From Salinibacterium sp. NG253 (lineage in GTDB: Bacteria > Actinomycetota > Actinomycetes > Actinomycetales > Microbacteriaceae), in NCBI RefSeq assembly GCF_015864945.1, contig NZ_JADYWF010000002.1, positions 512,208 to 576,207 of the forward strand: a stretch of DNA of 64,000 bases. Direction: 5' to 3'. A program made the position numbers and the translations under genes. Under the pieces are notes generated by a model. The model was not told where the DNA came from. It made no database searches and saw nothing but the letters and a program-made list of their open reading frames with translations. Positions 26,881-36,700 of the stretch are shown one piece after another (position 1 is the stretch's first letter; every line of letters begins with the position of its first letter).

Positions 26881-27600
26881 GGGCCCGTCGGCGTCCCCGT
26901 GTTCGTTGCCGGGGGCGCCCTCGAGCTCGTTCAAGTAGTTGTAGATCGTGAAGCGGGTCACTTCCAGTGCGCCGGCGACGGTTTCGACTGCGTCCCTCAG
27001 AAGGAACATGCCACGCTCGCGAAGGCGGGCGACTACGGCGAGCTTGTGCTCTTTCTTCATTAGATCGACCGGAACCCCTGCGCGGGCGATGGTGTCAGCG
27101 ATGAGGTGATCGGCCAGCTCTTCAACGTCGTGTGCGAAGCGTTCGTTCGAGCCTGTCCCCAGGGTCTCCGCGGTGGCGGGAACAAGCGGGAAACCGCTCA
27201 TCTCTGACACTAGGTCGCGCAGTCGTTCCCAAGCGCCGAGATCAGAATTGACGCACAGCGCGGCTACTGGTTCACCCCGCGAATTTCGAAAGATCGTCGT
27301 GCTCGACGTTAGCTGTCGGCCATCGGGGAGCACCGTGGAATAGCCCTGAAGAAAGTCCCGTGAGCTCCCACTTGCCACGGTTTCGAGGAGAACATCCGTA
27401 GCGGGATCGCCAACGGCACGACCGGTGACGTTTCCAGCAACGGCAACGATGGACTCGGGCAGTTTCGCGATCTCGTGGAGCACCACTTCGGCCGTACCTG
27501 GCACGATCGGCGTGATGGTGCGCACAACGTTCTCAAGCATCGTGATGATGCTCGCGTTCTCGGCGACAATCCCGACTTTGGGCGTTTCCTTTTCGGCCAT
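26869..27600 (-). CDS. YheO/DauR-like PAS-HTH transcriptional regulator (copy 2)
   Basis: Same architecture as copy 1 in 243 residues: PAS part VVLHEIAKLPESIVAVAGNV and LPDGRQLTSSTTIFRN, HTH part VPVDLMKKEHKLAVVARLRERG then EVTRFTIYNYLNEL. The two copies differ mainly in the linker and at both ends. It faces the operon it probably co-regulates. CAGAAT lies 7 nt before the ATG as a likely leaderless -10. Confidence 0.86.
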   Translation of the reverse strand: MAEKETPKVGIVAENASIITMLENVVRTITPIVPGTAEVVLHEIAKLPESIVAVAGNVTGRAVGDPATDVLLETVASGSSRDFLQGYSTVLPDGRQLTSSTTIFRNSRGEPVAALCVNSDLGAWERLRDLVSEMSGFPLVPATAETLGTGSNERFAHDVEELADHLIADTIARAGVPVDLMKKEHKLAVVARLRERGMFLLRDAVETVAGALEVTRFTIYNYLNELEGAPGNEHGDADGPSGS

Positions 27601-27607
27601 AACTCTT

Positions 27608-27613
27608 ATTCTG
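27608..27613 (-). promoter_or_regulatory. Probable -10 box of YheO-like copy 2, leaderless
   Basis: CAGAAT (one mismatch to TAnnnT), seven bases, ATG at 27600. Confidence 0.4.
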
Positions 27614-27654
27614 CGTGACTCCGCCGCTAATCGTGGCGATTCTCGTCGTTTGTT

Positions 27655-29154
27655 CTACGCGGTCGGAGGCGCAGTCGGTGCGCCTTCGTTTCCGCCACGA
27701 CGACGACGCGTGCGCTTGCGACGGGCGGGTGCTCCGCCGTCGTGCGTGCCGCCGCCTTCGGGGCGGTTGCTGTCGTCAGTCGCACGGGCGCTGGCTACCG
27801 AGCTACCCTCGGTCGATCGTGCACCGGCGGTGGAGCCAGAACCCGATCCAGAACGCGTGCGGTTGCGGGGAGGACGTGACGAGTCGGTTGAACGCTGTGA
27901 TCCGCGGCCACCGGCTGATCCTGATCCGGAGCCCGAAGCAGCACCACTGGTGCGCAGCGACGGAGCGTGCGAGCCAGGAAGGCGGCCCTTGGTTCCCTCA
28001 GGAATGTCGAGGTCGGTGAAGAGGTGCGGGCTCGACGAGTAAGTCTCGGTTGGCTCGGGGATGCCCATTTCGAGCGCCTTGTTGATGTGCGTCCACTTGA
28101 GCATGTCAGCCCAGTCCACGAACGTGACAGCAACACCGGTCTTGCCGGCGCGGCCCGTGCGGCCTGCGCGGTGCAGGTACGTGTCGTGGTCGTCGGGGAT
28201 GGTGTGGTTGATCACGTGGGTAACGTCGTTAACGTCGATGCCTCGTGCCGCAACATCCGTCGCGATGAGAATGTCTTTCTTGCCGGCCTTGAACGCAGCC
28301 ATGGCGCGCTCACGCTGCTCCTGGTTGAGGTCACCGTGCACGGCGGCAGCGTTGAAGCCGCGGTCGTTCAGTTCTTCAACAAGCTTGGCAGCGGCACGCT
28401 TGGTGCGCGTGAAGACAACCGTCTTGCCGCGACCCTCAGCCTGCAGGATGCGCGCGATGACCTCGTCTTTGTCGAGGTTGTGAGCGCGGTACACGACGTG
28501 CTTGATGTTCTTCTGCGTCAGGCCCTCGTCGGGGTCGGTGGCGCGGATGTGGATGGGCTTGTTCATGAAGCGACGAGCGAGAGCCACGATCGGGCCGGGC
28601 ATCGTTGCCGAGAACAGCATCGTGTGACGGGTGGGAGGCGTCTGAGCAAACAGTTTCTCGATGTCGGCAAGGAAGCCGAGGTCGAGCATCTTGTCTGCCT
28701 CATCCAAAACCATCACCTTGATGTCTTTGAGTGACAGCATGCGCTGGCTGGCGAGGTCGAGCAAACGACCGGGCGTGCCGACGATAACTTGGGCGCCGGC
28801 CTTAATCTGTTCGACCTGACCTTCGTAGGCCTTGCCGCCGTAAATAGCGGCGATCTTGGTCGAGCGGTTGGATGCCGCGAGCACGAGGTCTTCAGCTACC
28901 TGAACACAGAGTTCGCGAGTCGGCACCACAATGAGTGCCTTTACTCCGGGCTCGGGATCTTTGCCGAGCGACTGCAGCACGGGAAGCCCGAAGCCGAGAG
29001 TTTTACCGGTACCGGTCTTAGCCTGACCGATGATGTCCTGGCCTGCGAGGCCCATAGGAATGGTTTGGGTTTGGATCGGGAACGGTTCGATGATGCCCTT
29101 GGTGGCAAGAGCATCGACCATGTCCTGATCGATATTAAGTTCTGAAAAAGTCAC
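27655..29154 (-). CDS. DEAD-box ATP-dependent RNA helicase, RhlE-like
   Basis: RNA helicase of 499 residues for RNA remodelling, possibly in ribosome assembly or cold adaptation. Visible motifs: Q motif region FPIQTQTIPMGL, motif I AKTGTGKT, Ia VVPTRELC, II VLDEADKMLDLGF, III LFSATMP, and VI HRAGRTGRAG. The last 120 residues are Ser/Gly/Arg-rich and end in RRRRGG-like basic clusters, an RNA-binding tail. GTG start. From memory the mycobacterial counterpart is Rv3211 (rhlE). Confidence 0.9.
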   Translation of the reverse strand: MTFSELNIDQDMVDALATKGIIEPFPIQTQTIPMGLAGQDIIGQAKTGTGKTLGFGLPVLQSLGKDPEPGVKALIVVPTRELCVQVAEDLVLAASNRSTKIAAIYGGKAYEGQVEQIKAGAQVIVGTPGRLLDLASQRMLSLKDIKVMVLDEADKMLDLGFLADIEKLFAQTPPTRHTMLFSATMPGPIVALARRFMNKPIHIRATDPDEGLTQKNIKHVVYRAHNLDKDEVIARILQAEGRGKTVVFTRTKRAAAKLVEELNDRGFNAAAVHGDLNQEQRERAMAAFKAGKKDILIATDVAARGIDVNDVTHVINHTIPDDHDTYLHRAGRTGRAGKTGVAVTFVDWADMLKWTHINKALEMGIPEPTETYSSSPHLFTDLDIPEGTKGRLPGSHAPSLRTSGAASGSGSGSAGGRGSQRSTDSSRPPRNRTRSGSGSGSTAGARSTEGSSVASARATDDSNRPEGGGTHDGGAPARRKRTRRRRGGNEGAPTAPPTA

Positions 29155-29329
29155 GTATGAAGCCCGTCTAGGTGCGATGCGCCCTTTTTGACCTGGGGCG
29201 CGGGACCCCCTCCTGAGTCGGGGGGATGCCCGCAGTTTAGCGGGTTCTGCTGGGTCGAGGCCGTGAATTGAGGCGGCGAGGCGGGTTGTTGCAACTGCGC
29301 AGGGCTCTCACACGCTCTAAGCTGGCTCC
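29155..29329. other. Intergenic region between divergent helicase and ferritin-like genes
   Basis: Gene-free. It carries the leaderless promoter of the ferritin-like gene at its right end and, near the helicase start, GC-rich segments (GCGCCC/GGGCGC and CCCCCT/CGGGGG) that could fold in the helicase leader. I could not place the helicase promoter. Confidence 0.4.
29318..29323 (+). promoter_or_regulatory. -10 box of the ferritin-like gene, leaderless
   Basis: TAAGCT, six bases (GGCTCC), GTG at 29330. It decides the GTG start. Confidence 0.6.
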
Positions 29330-30046
29330 GTGGTTAAGTGGTTTTCGCGCAAGCCAGGTCGCATCGAAGTGCCTCGCCTTCGGTCACGGTCTGATGTTGC
29401 AGCGACCGAAAAAGTAGCCCTCGCGGAGTTCACTCCCGACATTCTCGCCTTCTTGGGGCGCGCAGCGTATGTGCAGCTCAAGATTTTTGAGAACCTCTCG
29501 CGCGTCATCGCTAACGCCCCGACGACGGCGGCGAAGACCGCGATCGGTAAGGCCGCAGAGCTGTCGCTGTCGAAGCACCGTCAGCTGGTAGACGAAATCA
29601 CCAAGGCCGGCGGATCGCCAGCGGAAGTGATGGACCCCTTTACTGAGTCGGTCGACAACTTCGAGCGCATCGCTCGCGGCGCCGATTGGTATGAATCGCT
29701 CATCACGGCCTATCTGAGTGCCGGATTCTTTGACGACTTTTATGCGCTGCTTGCGGCCGGACTGCCGTCAGAATCCCACTCGCGCCTGGTCGCGATTTTC
29801 CGCGGAGAGTCTGGCGAGAAGGTTCTTGCGGAGTACTTGCAGGCAGCGATCGACGCAAACCCTCGCCTCGATTCACGGCTCGCCATGTGGGGTCGTCGTC
29901 TCATGGGCGACATGATGCTGTTGGCGCGATCGGCGCTCGTTTTCCCTGACCACACGCGCACCACCGAGGCGCAGGTTGAGCCGGTATTTACCGAACTTAT
30001 CGCGGCGCACACGCGGCGCATGGATGCGCTCGGCCTCACCGCCTAG
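29330..30046 (+). CDS. Ferritin-like fold protein (Rv3210c-like)
   Basis: Helical protein of 238 residues. The stretch AAYVQLKIFENLSRVIANAPTTAAKTAIGKAAELSLSKH, split by its acidic residues, and a later WYESLITAYLSAGFFDDFY fit a four-helix ferritin-like core. From memory it corresponds to mycobacterial Rv3210c and relatives of tRNA-(MS[2]IO[6]A)-hydroxylase-like proteins. Whether it binds a di-iron site or has an enzymatic role is not shown. Leaderless GTG start; divergent from the helicase gene, as in mycobacteria. Confidence 0.78.
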   Translation: MVKWFSRKPGRIEVPRLRSRSDVAATEKVALAEFTPDILAFLGRAAYVQLKIFENLSRVIANAPTTAAKTAIGKAAELSLSKHRQLVDEITKAGGSPAEVMDPFTESVDNFERIARGADWYESLITAYLSAGFFDDFYALLAAGLPSESHSRLVAIFRGESGEKVLAEYLQAAIDANPRLDSRLAMWGRRLMGDMMLLARSALVFPDHTRTTEAQVEPVFTELIAAHTRRMDALGLTA

Positions 30047-30060
30047 CGAACTGCGTTCAG

Positions 30061-30351
30061 TTAGCCGCGTGAGAGCGCTTCGAAGGAACGCACGTCGGCG
30101 GCTTCGCGGTGGCGCGGCAGGCGGATGGCGACAACCAGAGCCACGGCTATGCCGGCAAGCAGGCTTGCCACCCAGATCCAGGTGCCATCAAAGGTGAGAC
30201 CGGCCCACACGAGGGCGACCCACACCGTCGCGGTAACCGCAGCACCGACAGCGGGCAGCAGCGCCGCCCCGTACATGCCGCGCGACGGCAGCAGGTAGCG
30301 GATGATGGTTGCGAGCGACGCTCCGATGACGGTGACGAACAGCAGTTCCAC
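30061..30351 (-). CDS. Small membrane protein, 96 residues, three predicted helices
   Basis: Hydrophobic segments at about residues 1-18, 29-52 and 58-77, then a basic C-terminus (RLPRHREAADVRSFEAL). It follows the DUF3107 gene with only two bases between stop and start, so it is the second gene of that operon. I do not recognise a named family. Function unknown. Confidence 0.65.
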   Translation of the reverse strand: MELLFVTVIGASLATIIRYLLPSRGMYGAALLPAVGAAVTATVWVALVWAGLTFDGTWIWVASLLAGIAVALVVAIRLPRHREAADVRSFEALSRG

Positions 30352-30353
30352 TG

Positions 30354-30578
30354 TTAGGCCACGAATCCGATGCGGCGCGACTCTTCTTCGCCGAGTTCGA
30401 CGTAGGAGACCGACGCGGTAGGAACGATGTAAAGCTTGCCCTTGGCGTCACGCAGGCTCACGTACTTGGCATCCGAGTTCAATGCCTCGGCGATGATGGT
30501 CTCGACCTCGCTCGACGACTGTGCCGACTCGAAGTTGATCTCACGGGGGCTGTTGTTGATACCGATGCTAATGTCCAC
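30354..30578 (-). CDS. DUF3107 family protein (Rv3208A-like)
   Basis: Small soluble protein of 74 residues with the DUF3107 pattern: DISIGINNSPREINFES, an acidic helix (SSEVETIIAEALN), then LYIVPTASVSYVELGEEE and a final RRIGF. Actinobacteria-specific family; its place next to helicase and ferritin-like genes is conserved in mycobacteria, from memory. GTG start, leaderless. Function unknown. Confidence 0.88.
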   Translation of the reverse strand: MDISIGINNSPREINFESAQSSSEVETIIAEALNSDAKYVSLRDAKGKLYIVPTASVSYVELGEEESRRIGFVA

Positions 30579-30584
30579 GACCCA

Positions 30585-30590
30585 AGATTA
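30585..30590 (-). promoter_or_regulatory. -10 box of the DUF3107 operon, leaderless
   Basis: TAATCT, six bases (TGGGTC), GTG at 30578. Confidence 0.6.
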
Positions 30591-30640
30591 CGACACAACG
30601 GGGCGCGATGAATATCACGTTCACTGTCAGCGCATCCCGA

Positions 30641-30646
30641 TAGCGT
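30641..30646 (+). promoter_or_regulatory. -10 box of the adnA-adnB operon, leaderless
   Basis: TAGCGT, six bases (TGACGC), ATG at 30653. Confidence 0.6.
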
Positions 30647-30652
30647 TGACGC

Positions 30653-33600
30653 ATGGTCACCTTGCCCTCTGAGCGTGCGGATGCCGCGGCTAACGCACCG
30701 CATACGCTCGACGATTCTCAGCGCGCTGTTGTCGACCTCGCCGAGGGTGTGAGCGCGATCGTTGTTGGAGCTCCGGGCACGGGCAAAACCGAGACTCTTG
30801 TTGAGCTGGTGGCGCAGCGTGTGCACGCCCGCGGCTGGTCGCCCGAGCAGATTGTGGTGCTCTCGGCAACCCGTCAGAGTGCGACGGCGCTGCGTGATCG
30901 ATTGGCGGCACGCATTGATGCGACCACCTTGGGGCCGATGGCGCGAACTGCGAACTCCCTCGCGTTCGAAGTGATCCGCGAGGCCGCTGCTGTTGCCGGA
31001 GAAGGCCCGCCAACACTGCTCACAGGCGCTGAGCAAGACCAAATCATTTCTGACCTGCTTGCGGGCGAGATCGCTGACGGCATGGGAGCGCCGTGGCCGG
31101 CCCACCTCGATCCGGAGGTTCGCCGCCTGCGCGGGTTCCGCACCGAGTTGCGAGATCTCATGATGCGCTGTGTCGAGTTTGGGGTCACGCCCGCTGACTT
31201 GGCGGCGCTCGGCGAACGCACCGATCGGCCGGAATGGGTGGCGGCATCCGCCTTCATTGCGGTGTACGACCAGGTGAAGGCTAGCTATCGGGATCGGCAT
31301 TTTGATGCGAGTGAGCTGCTGGCTGAGGCCGCTGGGCTGATTGAGGGCGGGCACTATGCGGCGATCGATCGGCTGCGGTTGGTCGTGGTCGACGACGCCC
31401 ACGAACTCACCGAGGCCACCATTTCTCTCGTGCGGGCGCTCGCCAGTCGCGGCATAACGATCATCGGTTTTGGCGATCCTGACCTCACCACGGGGTCGTT
31501 CCGGGGCGCGCAGCCTGCCGTGCTGTCGCAGTGGGCGACGCGGCTCGGGCTTGAGAACTGCGAATCGTTGTTTTTGTCGTCGGTGCATCGGCACAGTGCT
31601 GAGCTACGTCAGACGGTGACCAACCTCACCCAGCGCATCGGTGTTGCGGGGCTCATCGAGCAGCGCAAGTCGCCGGCGGTCGCCACAGCGCCGTCGAGCA
31701 TCCAAAGTTTTCAGCTCTCGACACCGGCCGAAGAGGTTGCGTTCATTGCGCGCCATTTACGCGAGAAGCATGTGCTTGAGTCGGTGCCGTGGTCGCGCAT
31801 GGCCGTCATCGTGCGCACCGGTTCGCTGATTCCATCGCTGGCCCGGCAGTTGCGCACCCTCGAAGTGGTGACGAGTGTGTCGAGTGCGCGCAGTGCCGTG
31901 CGCGACGAATTCAGTGTCAACGGCTTGATCGTCTTGCTTGAGCTGGCATTGAAACGTCGCCCGCTGGATGCCGCAGCAGCCGTCGAGCTGCTGTGTAGTT
32001 CCGTTGGCGGTTTCGACACCGTCTCGCTGCGGCGCCTCAAGGCTGCGCTGCGTCACGAAGCGCTCGGTGCCGAAATTTATGACTCGGCCGACGAACTCAT
32101 TGCGCAAGCGCTGGCCGCCCCGGCAGGGTTCGTCACGATCGACAATCGTGTGGCCCGGCAGGCTGCAGCGGTCGCCAAGAACCTTCACGAAACCGCTGCT
32201 GCAGGGGCCGCCGGCGACACCATTGAAGAACTGCTGTGGGGCGCGTGGCAGCGCAGCGGGCTCGCCGATCGTTGGTTTGAGCAAGCTCTGGGAGCCGGCG
32301 TTGTCGCCGAAGAAGCCAATCGCCACCTCGATGCGGTTGTTGCACTGTTTTCGTCTGCCAAGCGTTTTGTGGAACGTCGACCGGATGCTCCCGCCAACGT
32401 TTTTCTCAACGAATGGCTTTCGGCGGATGTCGCTGAAGACACCCTCGCCGCGCGGTCGATCGTTGACTCGGTCACGGTTGGAACGCCGGCATCCGTCATC
32501 GGCCAAGAGTTCGATGTTGTGGTGGTTGCCGGTATGCAAGAGAACGTATGGCCAAACCTCCGCGTGCGCGGTTCGCTGCTCGGTGCGCACGACCTGCCCC
32601 GCGTGCTGGCGGGCGAGAAACTCGCGGTCGCCGACCGGCGCCGAGAAGTTCTCCACGACGAATTACGGATGTTCGCCCAGGCCGTGTCGCGGGCCACGAG
32701 CGAAGTGATCGTGACTGCCGTGGCCGGTGACGACAACATGCCGTCGCCGTTCTTGACGCTCATTCCTGAACCGGATGAGCCCGTGCGTTCGCGCCCGCCG
32801 CTCAGCCTGCGCGGTCTCGTGGGCGTGCTGCGCCGCGAGCTAACCACGGGCGCTCAGCCGGAGGCTGCTGCGGCGTCGCTGGCACGCCTCGCCGGCGAGA
32901 GTGTTCCCGGTGCCGATCCGCGCTCCTGGTACGGGCTTCGCGCGCCAAGCACCACCGCGCCGCTCGTCGACCTGACCGAACCGGATGCCGAAGTGCGGGT
33001 GTCTCCCTCGCGCATGGAATCGTTCGAAACGTGCCCGCTGCACTGGGCGATCGACCAGCTGGGTGGCTCCACGACAAACGTGGCCTCCAACCTTGGTTCG
33101 CTCATCCACGGTGTTGCTGAAACGGCCACTGATTTCAGCGCCGATGCGCTCTACAAGGCGGTGGAAGAACGCTGGGGCGAGATGACCTTCGAGGCCTCGT
33201 GGCAATCGGAGGCTGAGAAGCTGCGCGCCCGCACACTAACTCAACACTTAGCCGCCTACTTGCGCGACTTCGCCGCTGACGGGGGAGAACTCATCAGCAA
33301 CGAGATGGGCTTCGTGCTTCCCCTCGAACAGGCCCGACTGAGCGGAAAGATTGACCGCGTCGAAATGTATGGCGGCACCACCGCCGTGATCGTCGACCTC
33401 AAGACCGGCAAGAACGAGCCATCCAGCGACAAGGCTGTTGCCGATCATCCGCAGCTCGCCGCCTACCAACTTGCCTTTGCCTCCGGAGCCATTGAGGGCG
33501 TGCCCGAAGGCCTCGTCAATGGGGGAGCGAAGCTCGTGGTGCTCTCGCCGTCGGCCAAGACCCGCGACTATGACGCCCCCAAGCAACAACCGATGAACGA

Positions 33601-33754
33601 CGAGGAGCTCGAACTGTTCCGACAGCGCGTGATCGAGGATGCCCGCGGAATGGCCGGCAGCGTATTCGTAGCTAGGGTGAGCAGCCACTGCACCGACCCG
33701 TGGAGCTTCGGCAACTGCCGCATTCACGTCGTGCCGGCGGTGAGCGCCCGATGA
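30653..33754 (+). CDS. adnA: AdnA-like helicase-nuclease subunit (UvrD-like motor plus RecB-type nuclease)
   Basis: Large subunit (1033 residues) of an AdnAB-type DNA double-strand-break resection machine. Walker A is intact (VVVGAPGTGKTETL, near residue 40), but motif II reads VVVDDAHELTEA instead of DExQ, so the motor may be weak. The C-terminal third has a RecB/Cas4-like nuclease: SRMESFETCPLHWAID, GSLIHGVAE, KIDRVEMY and AVIVDLKTGK. Cysteines in FETC and SSHCTDPWSFGNC could be part of an Fe-S cluster, though only three are obvious. ATGA overlap with adnB. Assignment rests on pairing, length and synteny. Confidence 0.82.
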   Translation: MVTLPSERADAAANAPHTLDDSQRAVVDLAEGVSAIVVGAPGTGKTETLVELVAQRVHARGWSPEQIVVLSATRQSATALRDRLAARIDATTLGPMARTANSLAFEVIREAAAVAGEGPPTLLTGAEQDQIISDLLAGEIADGMGAPWPAHLDPEVRRLRGFRTELRDLMMRCVEFGVTPADLAALGERTDRPEWVAASAFIAVYDQVKASYRDRHFDASELLAEAAGLIEGGHYAAIDRLRLVVVDDAHELTEATISLVRALASRGITIIGFGDPDLTTGSFRGAQPAVLSQWATRLGLENCESLFLSSVHRHSAELRQTVTNLTQRIGVAGLIEQRKSPAVATAPSSIQSFQLSTPAEEVAFIARHLREKHVLESVPWSRMAVIVRTGSLIPSLARQLRTLEVVTSVSSARSAVRDEFSVNGLIVLLELALKRRPLDAAAAVELLCSSVGGFDTVSLRRLKAALRHEALGAEIYDSADELIAQALAAPAGFVTIDNRVARQAAAVAKNLHETAAAGAAGDTIEELLWGAWQRSGLADRWFEQALGAGVVAEEANRHLDAVVALFSSAKRFVERRPDAPANVFLNEWLSADVAEDTLAARSIVDSVTVGTPASVIGQEFDVVVVAGMQENVWPNLRVRGSLLGAHDLPRVLAGEKLAVADRRREVLHDELRMFAQAVSRATSEVIVTAVAGDDNMPSPFLTLIPEPDEPVRSRPPLSLRGLVGVLRRELTTGAQPEAAAASLARLAGESVPGADPRSWYGLRAPSTTAPLVDLTEPDAEVRVSPSRMESFETCPLHWAIDQLGGSTTNVASNLGSLIHGVAETATDFSADALYKAVEERWGEMTFEASWQSEAEKLRARTLTQHLAAYLRDFAADGGELISNEMGFVLPLEQARLSGKIDRVEMYGGTTAVIVDLKTGKNEPSSDKAVADHPQLAAYQLAFASGAIEGVPEGLVNGGAKLVVLSPSAKTRDYDAPKQQPMNDEELELFRQRVIEDARGMAGSVFVARVSSHCTDPWSFGNCRIHVVPAVSAR

Positions 33755-36700
33755 TCTCTTCTGTCGACCTCGCCGGTCTTATGGGCATCCACGCTCCCAC
33801 CGAACAGCAACGTGTCGTGATCGAGGCGCCGCTCAGCCCCGCCCTCGTCGTCGCCGGCGCGGGCAGCGGCAAGACCGACACGATGGCCAGCCGCGTCGTG
33901 TGGCTCGTCGCCAACAACTTGGTGAGCCCCGACCAGATTCTCGGCCTCACCTTCACACGAAAAGCCGCGGGTTCGCTCAGCAAGCGCGTGAGCGAACGCA
34001 TCGCGATCCTGCGCGACGTGCAAAGCGCGCATCCCGAACGATTTGTGGCGACCCCCGAAACAGCTTCGATCGAGTTTGATCAGCCCACGATCTCCACCTA
34101 CAACTCCTTTGCCAGCGCACTCTTCACCGAGAACGCGCTCCTCATCGGTCGCGAACCCGAATCGACTCTCCTCAACGATCCATCATCGTGGCAACTGGCC
34201 CGCAAACTTGTGGTGGCGAGCACGGATGAACGGCTCATCGGCCTCGAAAAGTCCATCAGCGCGCTCACGGAGGCCGTTCTCGACCTCAGCCATGCGCTCA
34301 GTGACAACGTGGCTAGCGCCGAAGATGTTGCTGCCTATGCGCAACGCTTCACTCAGATTTCCGAGCTTCCCTACGCCGAGACCGCCCGCAAGAAAACCCC
34401 CTACGCGTCGGTTATCGATGCGGTGAAAGAGGTCGGTTCGCTCGCGCCGTTGCTCACTCTGGCCGTTCAGTATGCCCAGCAGAAGCGGGCGCAGGGGCTC
34501 CTCGAGTTCAGCGACCAAGTTGCTCTCGCCCTCGAAGTAGCTGAGCGCTCAAGCGATGTCGTCGAGCACTATCAAGACCGCTACCGGGTCGTTCTGCTCG
34601 ACGAATACCAAGACACCAGTGTCGTTCAAACCCGACTGCTCGCACGCCTCTTTGGCAACCATTCGGTCATGGCCGTCGGTGACCCGCACCAGTCAATTTA
34701 TGGCTGGCGTGGAGCCAGTGCAGCCAACCTTGCGCGTTTCAGCCGCGACTTCACCGACAACGCTGATGCGCAATATTTCGCGCTTTCTACGAGCTGGCGC
34801 AATGCCACGACCGTGCTCGACGCCGCCAACGTGATCGTCGAACCGCTCAGCGCACGCTCACCCGTGCGCGTCGAATCGCTCGGTGCTCGTCCCGCCGCCC
34901 CCGTTGGATCGGTCGACACTTTTTATTTCGAACACATTGATGAAGAAGCTCATGGCGTCGCGAAGTGGTTTGCCCGTGCCCTGGCGCCGCAGGCGTGGAA
35001 CGACTACAACCCGGATCCTGACGCTGAGGCTCCCACCCCGCCGACCGCCGCCATCCTGTTCCGCCGTCGCAGCGACATGGAGCGTTTCGCAACTGCCCTC
35101 GGCGCAGAAGACGTTCCGTACCACGTGCTCGGCATCGGCGGCCTGCTCTCGACCCCCGAAATCGTTGACCTCGTGAGCGCGCTCACCGTGATCCATGACC
35201 CCACCGCCGGCTCTGAACTCATTCGGCTGCTGTCGGGCGCGCGCTGGTCCATCGGCCCGCGCGATCTTCAAGAGCTCGCATCACTCTCGCGCTGGTTGCT
35301 GAGCCGCTCAGTCACGCAGCAGGAGCTGAGCGCCGAAGTGCGCCAGCGGATGCGAGACTCCGTCGCCGTCGATGATTCGGCATCCATTGTGGATGCTCTC
35401 GACTTCGTGGGGGAGGCTCCCGCAAGTCATTCGCAACTCAAGGGTTTCAGCGAAGAAGGCCTGTCTCGGCTCAAGGACGCCGCCAAGCAGTTGGCGTTCT
35501 TCCGCTCCCGAGCCGGGCTTGAGCTTGGCGACCTCGTGCGCTTGCTTGAGCAAGAACTGCTCCTCGACATTGAAGTGGTGGCGAGCCGTCCGCAAGCCCA
35601 CGGGATGGCGAACCTCTATGCCTTCCACGATGAGCTTGCGGGCTTCTTGGCCAGCGATGACCAAGCTAACCTTGGCAGTTTCTTGTCGTGGCTGCGTCGA
35701 GCCACGCAGCAAGACATGATGGGCCCGCGCAGCGACGATGCCGAAGCCGGCACAGTGCAATTGCTCACAATTCACGCGTCCAAGGGCCTGGAATGGGATC
35801 TGGTAGCGGTGCCCCGCCTCGTAGACGGCGAAGTGCCGGCGACCTCACGCGAGGGCAAAGGATGGGTTAGTTTTGGCAAGCTGCCCTTCGCGTTCCGCGG
35901 TGATGCTGGAGAGCTCCCCGAACTCGAATGGGAGAACGCGCACTATCAATCCGAGTTCGATGGTTCCCTCAAAGAATTCAAGACAGCCCTCGCTGAGCGG
36001 CACCAGGCCGAAGAACGACGCCTTGGCTACGTTGCCATCACTCGTGCCCGCGACAATCTACTGCTGACCGGCTCATTCTGGTCGAGCCGCAGCAAGCCCC
36101 AAGCGCCCAGTATTTTCTTGCAAGAACTCGAAGAGCGCGGGCTGATCGCGGAGCTTCCCGCTGACCCGGTCAACGACGAGAACCCCACTCTCAACGATGT
36201 CGTCGACCCGCTCTGGCCGTTCGACCCCCTCGGCAACCGCCGCACGAGCGTTGAAACAGCGGCCCACCTCGTTGCCACCGCTGATCCGGGGGCTGATGGT
36301 CTCTGGTCACACGAAATCGACCTGCTGCTCGCCGAGCGCAGTCGTGCCGCGAGCGAAGCCCGCCGCACTCCACTGCCGCAGCGCATCCCCGCCTCCCGTT
36401 TCAAGGACTACATCGCCGACCCCGAAGCCGTCGCGCTCTCGCTCCGTCGACCGATGCCCGAGAGACCCTACCGAGCGACGCGCCTCGGCACCCAGTTTCA
36501 CGAATGGGTGGAATCACGCTTCGGCTCTACGGCATCCACCGAAACACTTGACGCTTTCGCCCTCGAGATCGACGGCACCGACTTTGATGGCTTCGATGGT
36601 GAGAATGCGGCGGATGTCGAAAAGCTCGCCGAGCTGCAAGCGACCTTCGAGCGTTCGGCGTGGGCCACGCGCAAACCCGTCGACGTGGAGATCGAGATCC

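Noticed and set aside
29160-29250. Possible riboswitch or thermosensor upstream of the DEAD-box helicase
   Set aside because: Only short GC-rich complementary segments are present; I could not recognise any known RNA fold or a clear alternative terminator.
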